A stretch of 64,000 bases of DNA from JAQUSX01 sp035446985. Lineage in GTDB: Bacteria > Bacillota > Clostridia > Christensenellales > CAG-314. Position 1 is the first letter of the stretch, and each line of letters starts with the position of its first letter. Below, piece after piece: positions 25,706 through 34,643 of the stretch. The notes beneath the pieces are model-generated. The model saw only the letters and a list, made by a program, of their open reading frames with translations. It was not told where the DNA came from and ran no database searches. A program made the position numbers and the translations under genes. The stretch spans positions 1-64,000 of the forward strand of contig DAOTGG010000002.1 of assembly GCA_035446985.1 (NCBI GenBank), in the 5' to 3' direction.

Positions 25706-26257
25706 ATGATAAAATTCACAACGGAAAATCTGATTTTGCTTTCTCCCAACAAGAATTTTGCTCAACCCCTTTTGGATTACTATGTCCGCAACAAAGATTT
25801 TTTCGAGCGGTTTGACCCAGCAAGGGAAGACGGTTTTTATTCTGTCGAAAATATGACGAAAATTTTAGAAACGGAAATCGCCGCGGAAAACGAAAAAAAA
25901 GGATATCGTTTTTACGTTTTTTCAAAAAAAGCTCCTGACAAAATTATTGGTTTTGTAGGGCTTAACAATATCGTATACGGCTGTTTTCTATCGTGCTTTA
26001 TTAGCTACAAGCTTGACAAAGACTGCTTGAACCGCGGTTTTATGACGGAAGCGGTAAAAAAGGTCGTCGATTACGCATTTACAGAGTTAAAACTTCACCG
26101 CATAGAAGGCAACGTATTACCCGACAACGTTTCGTCTTTAAAGGTACTCGATAAAAACGGCTTTAAATACGAAGGCGTATCGGAAAAATATTTAAAAATC
26201 AATGGCGTCTGGCGCGACCATATTCATATGGTAAAACTCAACCCAAAAGCGGAATAA
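25706..26257 (+). CDS. GNAT acetyltransferase (RimJ/RimL-like)
   Basis: Acetyl-CoA-dependent N-acetyltransferase of 183 residues. The GNAT fold is recognisable from ENLILLSP at the N-terminus, ISYKLDKDCLNRGFMTEAVKKVVDYAFTELKLHRIEGNVLPDNVSSLKVLDKNGF (which covers the acetyl-CoA loop and the Asn-x-x-Ser motif), and the C-terminal GVWRDHIHMVKL. This pattern is that of the RimJ/RimL group, which acetylate protein N-termini or small amines; the substrate here is unknown. AGGTG lies about 6 bases before the ATG. It stands alone. Confidence 0.88.
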   Translation: MIKFTTENLILLSPNKNFAQPLLDYYVRNKDFFERFDPAREDGFYSVENMTKILETEIAAENEKKGYRFYVFSKKAPDKIIGFVGLNNIVYGCFLSCFISYKLDKDCLNRGFMTEAVKKVVDYAFTELKLHRIEGNVLPDNVSSLKVLDKNGFKYEGVSEKYLKINGVWRDHIHMVKLNPKAE

Positions 26258-26491
26258 AAAAGCAAAAGCCAAACGCAAAGAAATTCATAATAAATATTTT
26301 TTATGAACTGACGAATTTCTTATAAATAATATTATCGATTCAATTAAACTATGGATAATCTCAAAAATGACTAACATTTGATACAGATAAAATTTGCGAT
26401 AACCAATGGTCAATTTTTGATATGAAATTTTGTTAATTTTTAGATACTGACCAAAACGGTCAAAAATTTTGATAAATATTTGAGATAAAAT

Positions 26492-26522
26492 AAAACCGCC
26501 TATAATAAGCGGTTTTATTTTT
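26492..26522. terminator. Bidirectional terminator between GNAT and YjzC-like genes
   Basis: Stem AAAACCGC (26492-26499) / GCGGTTTT (26509-26516) with T-rich tails on both strands. The 26258-26491 gap before it is AT-rich and holds two similar GGTCAAnnnTTTTGATA-like pieces but no gene. Confidence 0.75.
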
Positions 26523-26523
26523 A

Positions 26524-26712
26524 CTATTTTTTCCCCGATTTATTTTTAGTGGAATCAACAAGCTGATAAGTTTGCCCCGGCTGCGGAGTAGGCGGAAAAA
26601 TTTTGTCTTTCACCACGGTGCGTTCTTCGCCCGTATTTTTTCCTTTCTCGTTGATAATAGCGTATTGTCCCGAATACGGCGCTTCTTCACCGGGTTTGTA
26701 AGTATTTTTCAT
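26524..26712 (-). CDS. YjzC-like small protein
   Basis: Soluble 62-residue protein with the N-terminal YKPGEEAPYSGQYAIIN and central FPPTPQPGQTYQLVD patterns of the YjzC-like family, small proteins of unknown function common in Firmicutes. It is rich in Gly, Pro and Lys, with no membrane segment. A full AAAGGAGG site lies 8 bases before the ATG, showing it is truly expressed. Its stop codon is immediately followed by the shared terminator. Confidence 0.8.
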   Translation of the reverse strand: MKNTYKPGEEAPYSGQYAIINEKGKNTGEERTVVKDKIFPPTPQPGQTYQLVDSTKNKSGKK

Positions 26713-26735
26713 AAAATTACCTCCTTTGTAGAATT

Positions 26736-26765
26736 ATAAAAAAAACGGCGTGAAATACGCCGTTT
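26736..26765 (-). terminator. Terminator of cysS
   Basis: AAACGGCGT (26743-26751) / ACGCCGTTT (26757-26765), T-run on the minus strand, 7 bases past the stop codon. Confidence 0.88.
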
Positions 26766-26771
26766 ATTTCT

Positions 26772-28160
26772 TTATTTTTTTGTGATTAACTGACCGTCTT
26801 TGGTATCTTTGACCGCATAACCTTTTTCGTCAAGCAAGTCGCGCAATTCGTCGGATAATTTCCAGTTTTTTTCCACTCTTGCTGTCGCGCGTTTTTCCGC
26901 AATTAACGCGATTTCGTCGGGCAATTTTGCCGATTCTTCTTTTTTCGGTTCAAACTCACTTAACTCTAAACCAAAAACTTTATCCATTTTTAATGCGAGT
27001 TCATAAATATCTTTGCTTTTGTCTTCCTTCAGCATAGTCCACAGCACACCTAAAGCCAGCGGTATATTAAGGTCGTCGTTGATAGCTTTTTCAAATTCCG
27101 CCAGATATTTTTTCGTAACCTTTTCATCGGTTTTCGTTTGACTGCCTTTATGCTGCAAAAGCAGTCCGCCCAGTCTTTCATAAGCCGTTTTCGCCCCGTC
27201 CATTGCCTCGAATGTGAAGTTGATTTTTTGTCTGTATTGAACGTTTAGGCAAAAGTATCGGCACACCATAGGCGAATAGCCTTTTTCCATTAGTTCGGTA
27301 AGAGTAAAAGCGTTGCCGAGCGATTTACTCATTTTGCCGCCGTCGTAAAGCATAAACTCATTGTGCATCCAATAGTCCGCCATTTTGCAGCCGTTGGCGC
27401 ATTCGCTTTGCGCTATTTCGTTTTCGTGGTGAATGGGAATATGGTCAACGCCGCCCGTGTGAATGTCAAAAGTTTTGCCTAAGTATTTTCCGCTCATTAC
27501 GCTACACTCGATATGCCAGCCCGGAAAACCTTTGCCCCACGGACTGTCCCATTGCATTATGTGGTTAGGCTCGGCTTTTTTCCACAGCGCAAAATCTATC
27601 GGATTGCGCTTGTTTTCATTTACTTCCACGCGCGCGCCGTGCATCTGGTCGTCAAGTTTTATTCGCGACAATTTGCCGTAATTGGGAAACTTATCAACGG
27701 AAAAATATATTCCGTCGGGCGTTTCGTAAGCATAACCTTTTTCCAGTAGCGTTTCCACCATACTTATCATTTCGGGAATATTATCGGTCGCTTTCGGCGT
27801 TATGGTCGGACATTTAATGTTAAGACTGTCTAGGTCGTTAAAAAACTGTTTTGTGTAATATTCGGCTATTTCATAAGGCGATTTATTTTCTTCGCGCGCG
27901 GATTTTGTCATCTTGTCCTCGCCTTCGTCGGCGTCGGAAAGCAGATGTCCCACGTCTGTGATATTCATGACCGACTTTACTTTATAACCGTCATATTCCA
28001 ACACTCTGCGTAAACAGTCCATAAAAACGTAGGCGCGCATATTGCCGAAATGCGCGTACTTATATACGGTAGGACCGCAAGTGTACATCGACACCGTTCC
28101 TTCCTTTATGGGCAAAAATTCTTCTTTTTTACGCGTAAGAGTGTTAAAAAACCTTATCAT
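26772..28160 (-). CDS. cysS: Cysteinyl-tRNA synthetase
   Basis: Class I aminoacyl-tRNA synthetase of 462 residues charging tRNA-Cys. Visible landmarks: zinc/HIGH region CGPTVYKYAHFGNMRAYVFMD (HFGN in place of HIGH), the WHIECS zinc site in PGWHIECSVMS, HHENEIAQSE, and the KMSKS loop in GGKMSKSLGN. The C-terminal domain (about 330-462) is the tRNA-binding part and appears complete. GAGGT lies about 10 bases before the ATG. No T-box leader is seen upstream. Single gene, divergent from serS. Confidence 0.97.
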   Translation of the reverse strand: MIRFFNTLTRKKEEFLPIKEGTVSMYTCGPTVYKYAHFGNMRAYVFMDCLRRVLEYDGYKVKSVMNITDVGHLLSDADEGEDKMTKSAREENKSPYEIAEYYTKQFFNDLDSLNIKCPTITPKATDNIPEMISMVETLLEKGYAYETPDGIYFSVDKFPNYGKLSRIKLDDQMHGARVEVNENKRNPIDFALWKKAEPNHIMQWDSPWGKGFPGWHIECSVMSGKYLGKTFDIHTGGVDHIPIHHENEIAQSECANGCKMADYWMHNEFMLYDGGKMSKSLGNAFTLTELMEKGYSPMVCRYFCLNVQYRQKINFTFEAMDGAKTAYERLGGLLLQHKGSQTKTDEKVTKKYLAEFEKAINDDLNIPLALGVLWTMLKEDKSKDIYELALKMDKVFGLELSEFEPKKEESAKLPDEIALIAEKRATARVEKNWKLSDELRDLLDEKGYAVKDTKDGQLITKK

Positions 28161-28276
28161 ACCTATGGACCTCGCTAATTATTACTTGCATTTTACTTTT
28201 TTTTGCCGTTTTCGTCAAGTTTAATCAATTAAGCGGTTAAAAAAAGACTGTCAAAATAAATTGATAATTATTTTAA

Positions 28277-28305
28277 TTGTTAAAAATGTTTTTATGTGGT
28301 AAAAT
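28277..28305 (+). promoter_or_regulatory. Promoter of serS
   Basis: TTGTTA (28277-28282), 17-base spacer, TAAAAT (28300-28305), 40 bases before the start. The short leader leaves no room for a T-box. Confidence 0.75.
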
Positions 28306-28345
28306 AGTCAAATATAAGAAAGAACGTTAATACCGAGGGTGAAAA

Positions 28346-29623
28346 ATGTTAGACATCAAACGCATTATTGAGAATACTGCCGAAGTTGAAAAGGCTTTGA
28401 AAAAACGCGGCGAATATTCTTTGACAAAAATTGTGGATCTCGACAAAACAAGACGTAGTATTATCGCCAAAGTCGAGTCAAAAAAAGCTGAACGCAATAT
28501 CGTTACGCAGGAAATCGCAAGATTAAAACGCGAAAAAATAGACGCTTCAAGCTTGATCGGCGAAATGGGTCTGCTTGCCGATGAAATCAAAAACCTTGAT
28601 GCAGAGTTAGGTCAAACAGAAAACGAGCTTAATACCGTTTTGGCTTCACTACCCAATATTCCCGACGACGACCTATTAGCAGGCGGAAAAGAAAACAACG
28701 AAGTGCTTGAATATTTCGGCGTAAAACCATCCTTTGACTTTGATTTTCAAAATCATTACGACCTTTGCGTAAAAAACGGAATGATTGATTACGAGCGCGG
28801 CGTAAAACTTGGCGGAAACGGCTACTGGCTGTACCGCGGAGTTGGAGCTGAGCTTGAATGGGCGTTACTAAATTATTTTGTGTCAGAACATCTTAAAGAC
28901 GGATACGAATTTATTTTGCCGCCGCATATGCTCAATTACCGTTGCGGATACGGCGCGGGACAATTCCCGAAATTCGCCGACGAAGTTTACTGGATAAAAG
29001 CCGACGAGGGCGAGAATACTCAGTTTATGCTCCCCACCGCCGAAACGGCTTTGGTCAATATTTTTTCAAACGAAATTTTGTCTGAAAAACAGTTGCCGAC
29101 AAAACTTTTTGCTTATACGCCCTGCTATCGTAAAGAAGCGGGAAGTTATCGCAGCGAAGAACGCGGTATGATAAGAGGTCACCAGTTTAATAAAGTAGAA
29201 ATGGTTCAGATAGCTCATCCCGACCACAGCGCGGAAAGTTTTGCAGAACTACTCCGAAAAGCGCGTTCACTTGTCGAAGGACTGGGATTGCATTACCGTC
29301 TGTCTAAGCTTGCCGCGGGAGACGTTTCCGCAAGTATGGCTCGCACGTACGATATCGAAGTATGGCTGCCCAGTATGGGTATATATAAGGAAGTAAGCTC
29401 GGTTTCCAACAGCAACGATTATCAGGCGCGCAGAAACAATACCCGTTTCCGCGATGAAGAAACAGGCAAAACCCGTTTCGTTCATACGCTTAACGGCAGC
29501 GGTCTTGCTACAAGCCGAATAATCCCTGCCATAGTCGAGCAATATCAAAACGCCGACGGCAGTATACGCATACCAGAAGTTTTGCAAAAATATCTCGGCA
29601 AAACGGTGATAAAAGCAAAATAA
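28346..29623 (+). CDS. serS: Seryl-tRNA synthetase
   Basis: Class II aminoacyl-tRNA synthetase of 425 residues. An N-terminal coiled-coil arm (about 1-110) that grips the long variable arm of tRNA-Ser precedes the catalytic core with motif 2 (PCYRKEAGSYRSEERGMIRGHQFNKVEM in parts) and motif 3 (LNGSGLATSRIIPAIVEQYQ, near 390). The start ATG has GAGGGTG about 5 bases upstream. It is followed by a strong terminator and stands as a single-gene unit divergent from cysS. Confidence 0.97.
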   Translation: MLDIKRIIENTAEVEKALKKRGEYSLTKIVDLDKTRRSIIAKVESKKAERNIVTQEIARLKREKIDASSLIGEMGLLADEIKNLDAELGQTENELNTVLASLPNIPDDDLLAGGKENNEVLEYFGVKPSFDFDFQNHYDLCVKNGMIDYERGVKLGGNGYWLYRGVGAELEWALLNYFVSEHLKDGYEFILPPHMLNYRCGYGAGQFPKFADEVYWIKADEGENTQFMLPTAETALVNIFSNEILSEKQLPTKLFAYTPCYRKEAGSYRSEERGMIRGHQFNKVEMVQIAHPDHSAESFAELLRKARSLVEGLGLHYRLSKLAAGDVSASMARTYDIEVWLPSMGIYKEVSSVSNSNDYQARRNNTRFRDEETGKTRFVHTLNGSGLATSRIIPAIVEQYQNADGSIRIPEVLQKYLGKTVIKAK

Positions 29624-29654
29624 ATTAAATTAAATTTTTATGAAATCAATTTTA

Positions 29655-29680
29655 AAGAGACCGATATTTCGGTCTTTTTT
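29655..29680 (+). terminator. Terminator of serS
   Basis: AGACCGA (29658-29664) / TCGGTCT (29669-29675) followed by TTTTT. A second short CCGT/ACGG stem with a T7 run lies at 29681-29700. The rest of the 310-base gap 29624-29933 has only the promoter at 29866-29894. Confidence 0.85.
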
Positions 29681-29865
29681 CCGTATTTACGGGTTTTTTT
29701 ATTCGCATTTTAAAATTATATTTCTAATCATATTGATTAAAACACGTTTATTAGTTTTCTATTTTTCTTAACTGATTATCGTCAGTATATCTCTTAATAT
29801 CAAAATGTTTATCAATCATAAAATTAATATATTTTAGCTTTCATAGCAGCTGCAAAAATTGTATA

Positions 29866-29894
29866 TTGACTTTGAGTATAAAATATTATAATAT
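29866..29894 (+). promoter_or_regulatory. Probable promoter of the lipoprotein cluster
   Basis: TTGACT (29866-29871), 17-base spacer, TAATAT (29889-29894), with an overlapping TATAAT at a 15-base spacing. Confidence 0.55.
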
Positions 29895-29933
29895 CTAGTA
29901 TATAATAAGTATAAAAAATTAAGGACGCTAAAT

Positions 29934-30719
29934 ATGAGTAAAAATATTAAAACGATTTGCTTTGTTCTCGTTGCGGTTTTGCTGTCGACGAGTCTATTCG
30001 GCTGCGCGCCAGAGCAGGAATGGACGGACGAAAACGTAATTTTTACGTACGATGATAACGGCGACGTAACAATTTTTTTCCCCGACAATTTTGTGTACCC
30101 AAAATATCCTATAGCTTGGACTATTGAATTCAATGTCCGTGAATATCCTTATTTAGCCGACTTTTATGAGTGGCTTGATTTAACACTTGAACAGAATAAT
30201 TTCGGTTCTGTTTACCTAATAAAAGTAATTAAGATGCTCACCGTCAAGGAAGCAGAAAAATTAGACGCATACATGTATCCTATGAGCAGTTATTCGACTT
30301 ATTATGAAGTAGCAGTTATTTATGATTATTTAAATGAGAAAGAAATTAACCAAACACATTATTTTAGATTTGCTCGTGGAACTGCTGAAAACCAAAGAAA
30401 AGGATTACCCCCTTTTCAAAACGGCGATACATTTATATCAATTTGCGACTCCATTGACTATAGAATTCTTAGCTGTATAGTTATGGAACCTTTTTATATT
30501 TTAGATGAGGAAATCAGCAACGATACTTTCGTATATAAAATGAGTAGAACAAGCCTAGATATGGCAGACATCGCAATTGAGCTTTTGGAAGAAGAAAAAA
30601 TAATAGAATCCGCTTATAAAAAAAATCCAAGAACATTTTCTCAAAAGTTTAAACTCGGCGATTTGATCAATTTTATAAGGACTGCTTTGGAGGAACGGGG
30701 GTATGAAATACAAAAATAA
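29934..30719 (+). CDS. Tandem lipoprotein paralogue 1
   Basis: Secreted lipoprotein of 261 residues and unknown function. A signal segment of about 20 residues ends in the lipobox LFGC, so Cys24 should be lipidated and hold the protein on the outer face of the membrane. After it comes a shared block TYDDNGD(V/P)xIxF, then a diverged middle, a shared IYDYLxEKEIN block and the C-terminal LEERGYEIQK common to all three copies. It is the most diverged of the three at the N-terminus (MSKNIKTIC against MKLKFKIIC). TAAGGAC lies about 8 bases upstream of the ATG. I find no recognisable enzyme motif. Confidence 0.8.
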   Translation: MSKNIKTICFVLVAVLLSTSLFGCAPEQEWTDENVIFTYDDNGDVTIFFPDNFVYPKYPIAWTIEFNVREYPYLADFYEWLDLTLEQNNFGSVYLIKVIKMLTVKEAEKLDAYMYPMSSYSTYYEVAVIYDYLNEKEINQTHYFRFARGTAENQRKGLPPFQNGDTFISICDSIDYRILSCIVMEPFYILDEEISNDTFVYKMSRTSLDMADIAIELLEEEKIIESAYKKNPRTFSQKFKLGDLINFIRTALEERGYEIQK

Positions 30720-30882
30720 AAAGTTTTTTTCATCCCTCTTTTACATAAGAAAGCAAAATATCTAATTTTTTAGTATCTTTTCCATATTGTTGTTTGTCTA
30801 AGATATTGATTTTAGAAAGCAATATAAATAGTTTTTTTGTGTAAGGAGTTTATGTATGAAATTAAAATTTAAAATTATCTGC
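30687..30882 (+). repeat. 196-bp perfect repeat, copy 1
   Basis: Identical to 31615-31810 (offset 928). It covers the last 33 bases of paralogue 1, the entire 136-base spacer with the ribosome site GTAAGGAG, and the first 27 bases of paralogue 2. Only the gene interiors differ between units. Confidence 0.95.
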
Positions 30883-31647
30883 GTTTGTCTCGCGGCGGTT
30901 TTGCTGTGGACGTGTCTATTCGGCTGCGCCAATAAAACGCTTTGGAGCAAAGATTACGTCGATATTACATACGATGACAATGGCGACCCTATTATTAATT
31001 TTTCTGACAATCTTTGTTACGCTAGCCAAAACACGCAAGATGTACACTTTTTTACATGCGCACTTTATTCAATAAATTTTCAACAATCTTTAGATGCTAG
31101 TATAGGTCAAGGATATATGGATTCATTATATCTTGTAAAAATAATTAGACGTCTTACTGAGGACGAGGCAAAAGCAAATGGTTTTTTCCCGAATGAAAGT
31201 TTTTGGAAATATAATAACTCCACTTTTTATGAGGCTGTTATTGTTTACGATTATCTGCGCGAAAAAGAAATAAACGAAGTAATATACTATGCTAGCTATG
31301 GAAAAGTAGATTGTCAAGTAGATGGATTACCGCCTTATTCTTCAGGAGACTGTTTTATAACTTTTATTCATAGAGGAATGATATATCCATATATCGCGGG
31401 CGGGGTGGTAATAGTCGTTTACCCCGAAAATAATAAAGAAATAACAATGGATACAAGCGTATATACTTTGATCGGCGTTGATAAGAATTTATCGTCTATC
31501 GAGCTAGAAATTTCAGACGAAGAAAAAATATGTCAAAGCGAATTTGAGAAAAATCCGCGTATTTATTATCAAAAATTTCGTTTGGGAGACTTGATTGAAT
31601 TTATAAAACTAAACTTGGAGGAACGGGGGTATGAAATACAAAAATAA
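30856..31647 (+). CDS. Tandem lipoprotein paralogue 2
   Basis: Secreted lipoprotein of 263 residues with signal segment and LFGC lipobox. It shares with paralogue 3 the first 9 residues, a WSxDYVDITYDDNGDPIINFSDNL block and the C-terminus, while the central 150 residues have diverged strongly. It contains more Cys and Tyr in the middle than the other two. AAGGAG lies 9 bases before the ATG inside the repeated spacer. The function is unknown; diversified middles between conserved ends fit a surface-exposed or partner-specific protein (inference). Confidence 0.8.
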   Translation: MKLKFKIICVCLAAVLLWTCLFGCANKTLWSKDYVDITYDDNGDPIINFSDNLCYASQNTQDVHFFTCALYSINFQQSLDASIGQGYMDSLYLVKIIRRLTEDEAKANGFFPNESFWKYNNSTFYEAVIVYDYLREKEINEVIYYASYGKVDCQVDGLPPYSSGDCFITFIHRGMIYPYIAGGVVIVVYPENNKEITMDTSVYTLIGVDKNLSSIELEISDEEKICQSEFEKNPRIYYQKFRLGDLIEFIKLNLEERGYEIQK

Positions 31648-31810
31648 AAAGTTTTTTTCATCCCTCTTTTACATAAGAAAGCAAAATATCTAATTTTTTA
31701 GTATCTTTTCCATATTGTTGTTTGTCTAAGATATTGATTTTAGAAAGCAATATAAATAGTTTTTTTGTGTAAGGAGTTTATGTATGAAATTAAAATTTAA
31801 AATTATCTGC
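31615..31810 (+). repeat. 196-bp perfect repeat, copy 2
   Basis: Second copy of 30687-30882, spanning the end of paralogue 2, the spacer and the start of paralogue 3. No mismatch was found by eye. Confidence 0.95.
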
Positions 31811-32566
31811 ATTTGTTTAGCAGCGATTTTGCTGTCAATGTGTCTATTCGGCTGCGTCAATAAACCGCTTTGGAGCGAAGATTACGTCGATATTACATAC
31901 GATGACAATGGCGACCCTATCATTAATTTTTCGGACAACTTGACTTATACGCCGTATGAAGGTGAGCTAGGCTTTGCAAAATATAACATAGGTCCGCGTT
32001 CCGAATTTTCTCAAGATTTGGACGCTGTGCTTTCGGTCAATGCATTTCAGTCACTGTATTTAATTAAAGTCATAAAACGATATACACAAGAAGAAGCCGA
32101 AAAGTTGGATATTTATATTGATGAATACCCATATAATGAAACTGGATATTATGATGTAGTTTTGGTATATGATTTTTTAAAAAATGAAGAGGTTAACGAA
32201 TCTGTTATATTTGCTGGATCAAGATCAATAGATCAGCAAACTTATGGAAAACCCTCTCTATCAGTTGGTGATTGTTGGATAGGCATAGTTATAGAACATC
32301 CCAACATTAAAAATTTATATAGTTTTTCTTCATTAGGTTCTTATGTTAAAAATCAAGAAAATATATCGCAGGACACGTTTGTGTATGCATGGCTATATGA
32401 CGACGAATTAGAGTGCATAGAGCTTGAACTAGCCGATGAAGAAAAAATTATCGAAGGTGAATTTAAAGATAATCCTTTACAAGTTAAACAAAAATTCCGT
32501 CTCGGTGACATTGTAAATTTTTTATTAAACGCTTTGGAGGAACGGGGGTATGAAATACAAAAGTAA
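31784..32566 (+). CDS. Tandem lipoprotein paralogue 3
   Basis: Secreted lipoprotein of 260 residues, lipobox LFGC at the end of the signal segment. N-terminal 50 residues are nearly those of paralogue 2; the middle is distinct; the C-terminus ALEERGYEIQK is as in paralogue 1. Same ribosome site and spacer as paralogue 2. It is the last unit; beyond its stop codon the repeat decays. No catalytic motif is visible. Confidence 0.8.
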   Translation: MKLKFKIICICLAAILLSMCLFGCVNKPLWSEDYVDITYDDNGDPIINFSDNLTYTPYEGELGFAKYNIGPRSEFSQDLDAVLSVNAFQSLYLIKVIKRYTQEEAEKLDIYIDEYPYNETGYYDVVLVYDFLKNEEVNESVIFAGSRSIDQQTYGKPSLSVGDCWIGIVIEHPNIKNLYSFSSLGSYVKNQENISQDTFVYAWLYDDELECIELELADEEKIIEGEFKDNPLQVKQKFRLGDIVNFLLNALEERGYEIQK

Positions 32567-32595
32567 AAAGTTTTTTTCATCTCTCTTTTACATAA
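32531..32595 (+). repeat. Decayed third copy of the spacer repeat
   Basis: Matches the start of the 196-bp repeat (GCTTTGGAGGAACGGGGGTA onward) with a few changes for about 65 bases and then loses similarity. It marks the right border of the tandem array. Confidence 0.8.
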
Positions 32596-32700
32596 GTAAT
32601 TAAAACATCTTATTTTTAGTATCATTTTTTAATTTTGCCGAATTTTGTCGCAATATAGATTATCAGCATATAAAGCAATAAAAAAGTTAGTATAATATAC

Positions 32701-32733
32701 AAAAGACGGTTGATAACTACAAACCGTCTTTTT
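32701..32733. terminator. Bidirectional terminator
   Basis: AAAAGACGGTT and AAACCGTCTTTTT arms between the convergent lipoprotein cluster and the XRE regulator gene. Confidence 0.8.
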
Positions 32734-32769
32734 AATTATTTAATTAAATTTTCATAAAAACACAAAGTT

Positions 32770-33423
32770 TTATTCTATTATTTCTTCCTTTTTTTCTTCA
32801 TTTATAACAGGCTCGGCGCGGCGGATTTTGTGAAGCAGATCCCGCAGGAAAAACCACATTATAGCCAATATTTGCAATGTGCCGCTTATTAAAAAGATTA
32901 CCCATATTTTGTCCACCGAGATGGAAAAAGTTAGATATATGGACGCTGACAAGCTCCAAATAATAATGGAAGAAACGATCCCTGTCAGCACTCTTTTTGC
33001 CCATATCGCGCTAAAAACTACAAGGACGATCGCCGCGGCGGGTATGGCGTACACAAAAGTCATCCACAGATTTGGAAGGTCGGTAAACAAAGTCAATGCT
33101 ACGAAAACTATCACGGCAACGAGCCAAACTATACCCGCAGATAAAAGCGATATAAGCAATTTTCCGCGCTTTTCAAAAGGCGTCCTTTTTTTCTTTGAAG
33201 CGTTCATCAGATCGTTTATGCTTACGTGATAAAGGCGCGCGATCTGATACAACACGTACAAATCGGGCAATCCCTCGCCCCGTTCCCATTTTGAAACGGA
33301 TTTGTCAGAGTAATTCAGCGCTTCTGCTACTTGTAACTGCGTCATATCCGCAAGGTTGCGGTAAAATACCAAATTACCCGCAACAGTAGATTTAAAATCT
33401 TTTTCGCTCATTTTTTCATTCAT
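32770..33423 (-). CDS. XRE-type regulator with membrane domain
   Basis: DNA-binding membrane protein of 217 residues. The N-terminal helix-turn-helix (about 10-65) reads GNLVFYRNLADMTQLQVAEALNYSDKSVSKWERG split over the usual Q-x-x-V-A / SxSKWERG pattern of XRE repressors. About four membrane segments follow (about 90-205), then an acidic end. This combination is frequent in Firmicutes and may sense envelope state; targets are unknown. Start at 33423 is chosen because a consensus promoter occupies the 36 bases before it; no ribosome site exists, so the mRNA is probably leaderless. The alternative start MSEKDF at 33411 also lacks a ribosome site. Confidence 0.85.
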   Translation of the reverse strand: MNEKMSEKDFKSTVAGNLVFYRNLADMTQLQVAEALNYSDKSVSKWERGEGLPDLYVLYQIARLYHVSINDLMNASKKKRTPFEKRGKLLISLLSAGIVWLVAVIVFVALTLFTDLPNLWMTFVYAIPAAAIVLVVFSAIWAKRVLTGIVSSIIIWSLSASIYLTFSISVDKIWVIFLISGTLQILAIMWFFLRDLLHKIRRAEPVINEEKKEEIIE

Positions 33424-33430
33424 AAACTGT

Positions 33431-33459
33431 ATTATATTACATTTAATCTTTATTGTCAA
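33431..33459 (-). promoter_or_regulatory. Consensus promoter abutting the XRE gene
   Basis: TTGACA (complement of 33454-33459), 17-base spacer, TATAAT (complement of 33431-33436). Only 7 bases separate the -10 box from the ATG, so the predicted transcript begins at or one base before the start codon. Confidence 0.9.
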
Positions 33460-33575
33460 TACTCATAAAAGGACTCTCTACCCCAAGTAGACCAAAAAAA
33501 TGCTCACTCTACTAAATTCGACAAAAAAATATACACTCAAAAAGTTTTTGTAGGCGTCTTAACAGGTTTAATAGG

Positions 33576-33604
33576 TTGAAAAATAACATATCTTTTGATA
33601 AATT
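33576..33604 (+). promoter_or_regulatory. Probable degV promoter
   Basis: TTGAAA (33576-33581), 17-base spacer, TAAATT (33599-33604), 30 bases before the start. Confidence 0.6.
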
Positions 33605-33634
33605 AGTACCAAACAAATAAAAGGAGACAATTAT

Positions 33635-34501
33635 ATGAGTTACAAGATCGTTACGGATTCATGCGCAAATCTCCCCGACGAAATTTATGACAATCTCGAC
33701 ATACAAGTCATTGGCATGGAATTCATAATCGACGGCGAACCGCATCTTAGTTACGTTAAAGGCAGAGATAATAATCTACAAAAATACTATAAGCTATTAA
33801 GAGAAGACACGGTCATTACTACGACATGCATAAATAAAGAAACATACACGAAATTCTTTGAAAAGATTTTGGAAACGGACGACGTACTCTATCTCGGTTT
33901 TTCGTCGGGGCTTTCGCTTAGTTACGGCAACTGTTTAGTAGCAGCCGAAGAACTACGGGCAAAATACCCAAACAGCAAAATATATACTGTTGACACCCTT
34001 GCAGCGAGCATGGGACAGGGTATGATAGTGCATAGAGCCGCTGAACTCAAAAATCAAGGCAAAAATATTGAAGAAGTCCGCGACTGGGTAGAAGCTAACA
34101 AACTGAAAATTTGCCATTGGTTTACCGTAGAAGATTTGAAATATCTTTATCGCGGCGGCAGAGTAAGCAAAATAGGGTTTATCTTGGGCAAAATCACTCA
34201 AATAAAACCCGTGTTATTTACTGACAACGCAGGTCACCTTATACCCGTTCAAAAAGTTATCGGACGCCGCAAATCTCTGGAAGTTATGGCAGAAAAAATA
34301 GTTACAACAATCGTTAACCCGTCAGAGCAAACCGTCTTTATTTCTCACGGCGATTGCATAGAAGACGCGCAAAAATTGGCAGACCTGGTAGCGCAGAAAA
34401 TCAAAGTAAAAGGCTTTTTGATAAATCAAATAGACCCTGTCATAGGCTGCCATTCAGGACCGGGAACTTTGGCTATATTCTTTGCCGCAGCAAAAAGATA
34501 A
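33635..34501 (+). CDS. DegV family fatty-acid-binding protein
   Basis: Cytoplasmic DegV/FakB-type protein of 288 residues. FakB proteins hold a fatty acid while FakA phosphorylates it for phospholipid synthesis. Family motifs are present: KIVTDSCANLPDE at the N-terminus, FSSGLSLSYGN (fatty-acid carboxylate site region), TLAASMGQGM and the C-terminal VIGCHSGPGTLAIFF. AAAAGGAGA lies 7 bases before the ATG. No fakA gene is seen in the window, and Firmicutes usually carry several degV paralogues, so the lipid partner is not known. Confidence 0.92.
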   Translation: MSYKIVTDSCANLPDEIYDNLDIQVIGMEFIIDGEPHLSYVKGRDNNLQKYYKLLREDTVITTTCINKETYTKFFEKILETDDVLYLGFSSGLSLSYGNCLVAAEELRAKYPNSKIYTVDTLAASMGQGMIVHRAAELKNQGKNIEEVRDWVEANKLKICHWFTVEDLKYLYRGGRVSKIGFILGKITQIKPVLFTDNAGHLIPVQKVIGRRKSLEVMAEKIVTTIVNPSEQTVFISHGDCIEDAQKLADLVAQKIKVKGFLINQIDPVIGCHSGPGTLAIFFAAAKR

Positions 34502-34589
34502 CAGTTGCCTTCAGATTAAAAAAATATCGCAGAACAAAATACTCCCCTTCCACCTATTAAAATCGTTTAATTAGAGACTAAAAAACACT

Positions 34590-34643
34590 AAAAAAGACTG
34601 CCTAGATAATGCGTTTTATAAACGCTAAAAAGCGGTCTTTTTA
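34590..34643 (+). terminator. Terminator of degV
   Basis: Outer stem AAAAAGACTGC / GCGGTCTTTTT with an inner GCGTTT/AAACGC hairpin, then TTATTT. Confidence 0.65.

Noticed and set aside
26700..28400. T-box riboswitch before cysS or serS
   Set aside because: Searched both leaders for the T-box TGGNACCGCG motif and a specifier hairpin; neither is present and the leaders are short.
29934..32566. CRISPR array suggested by regular repeats
   Set aside because: The repeats are 196 bp, spaced 928 bp, and embed coding ends; this is gene duplication, not CRISPR.
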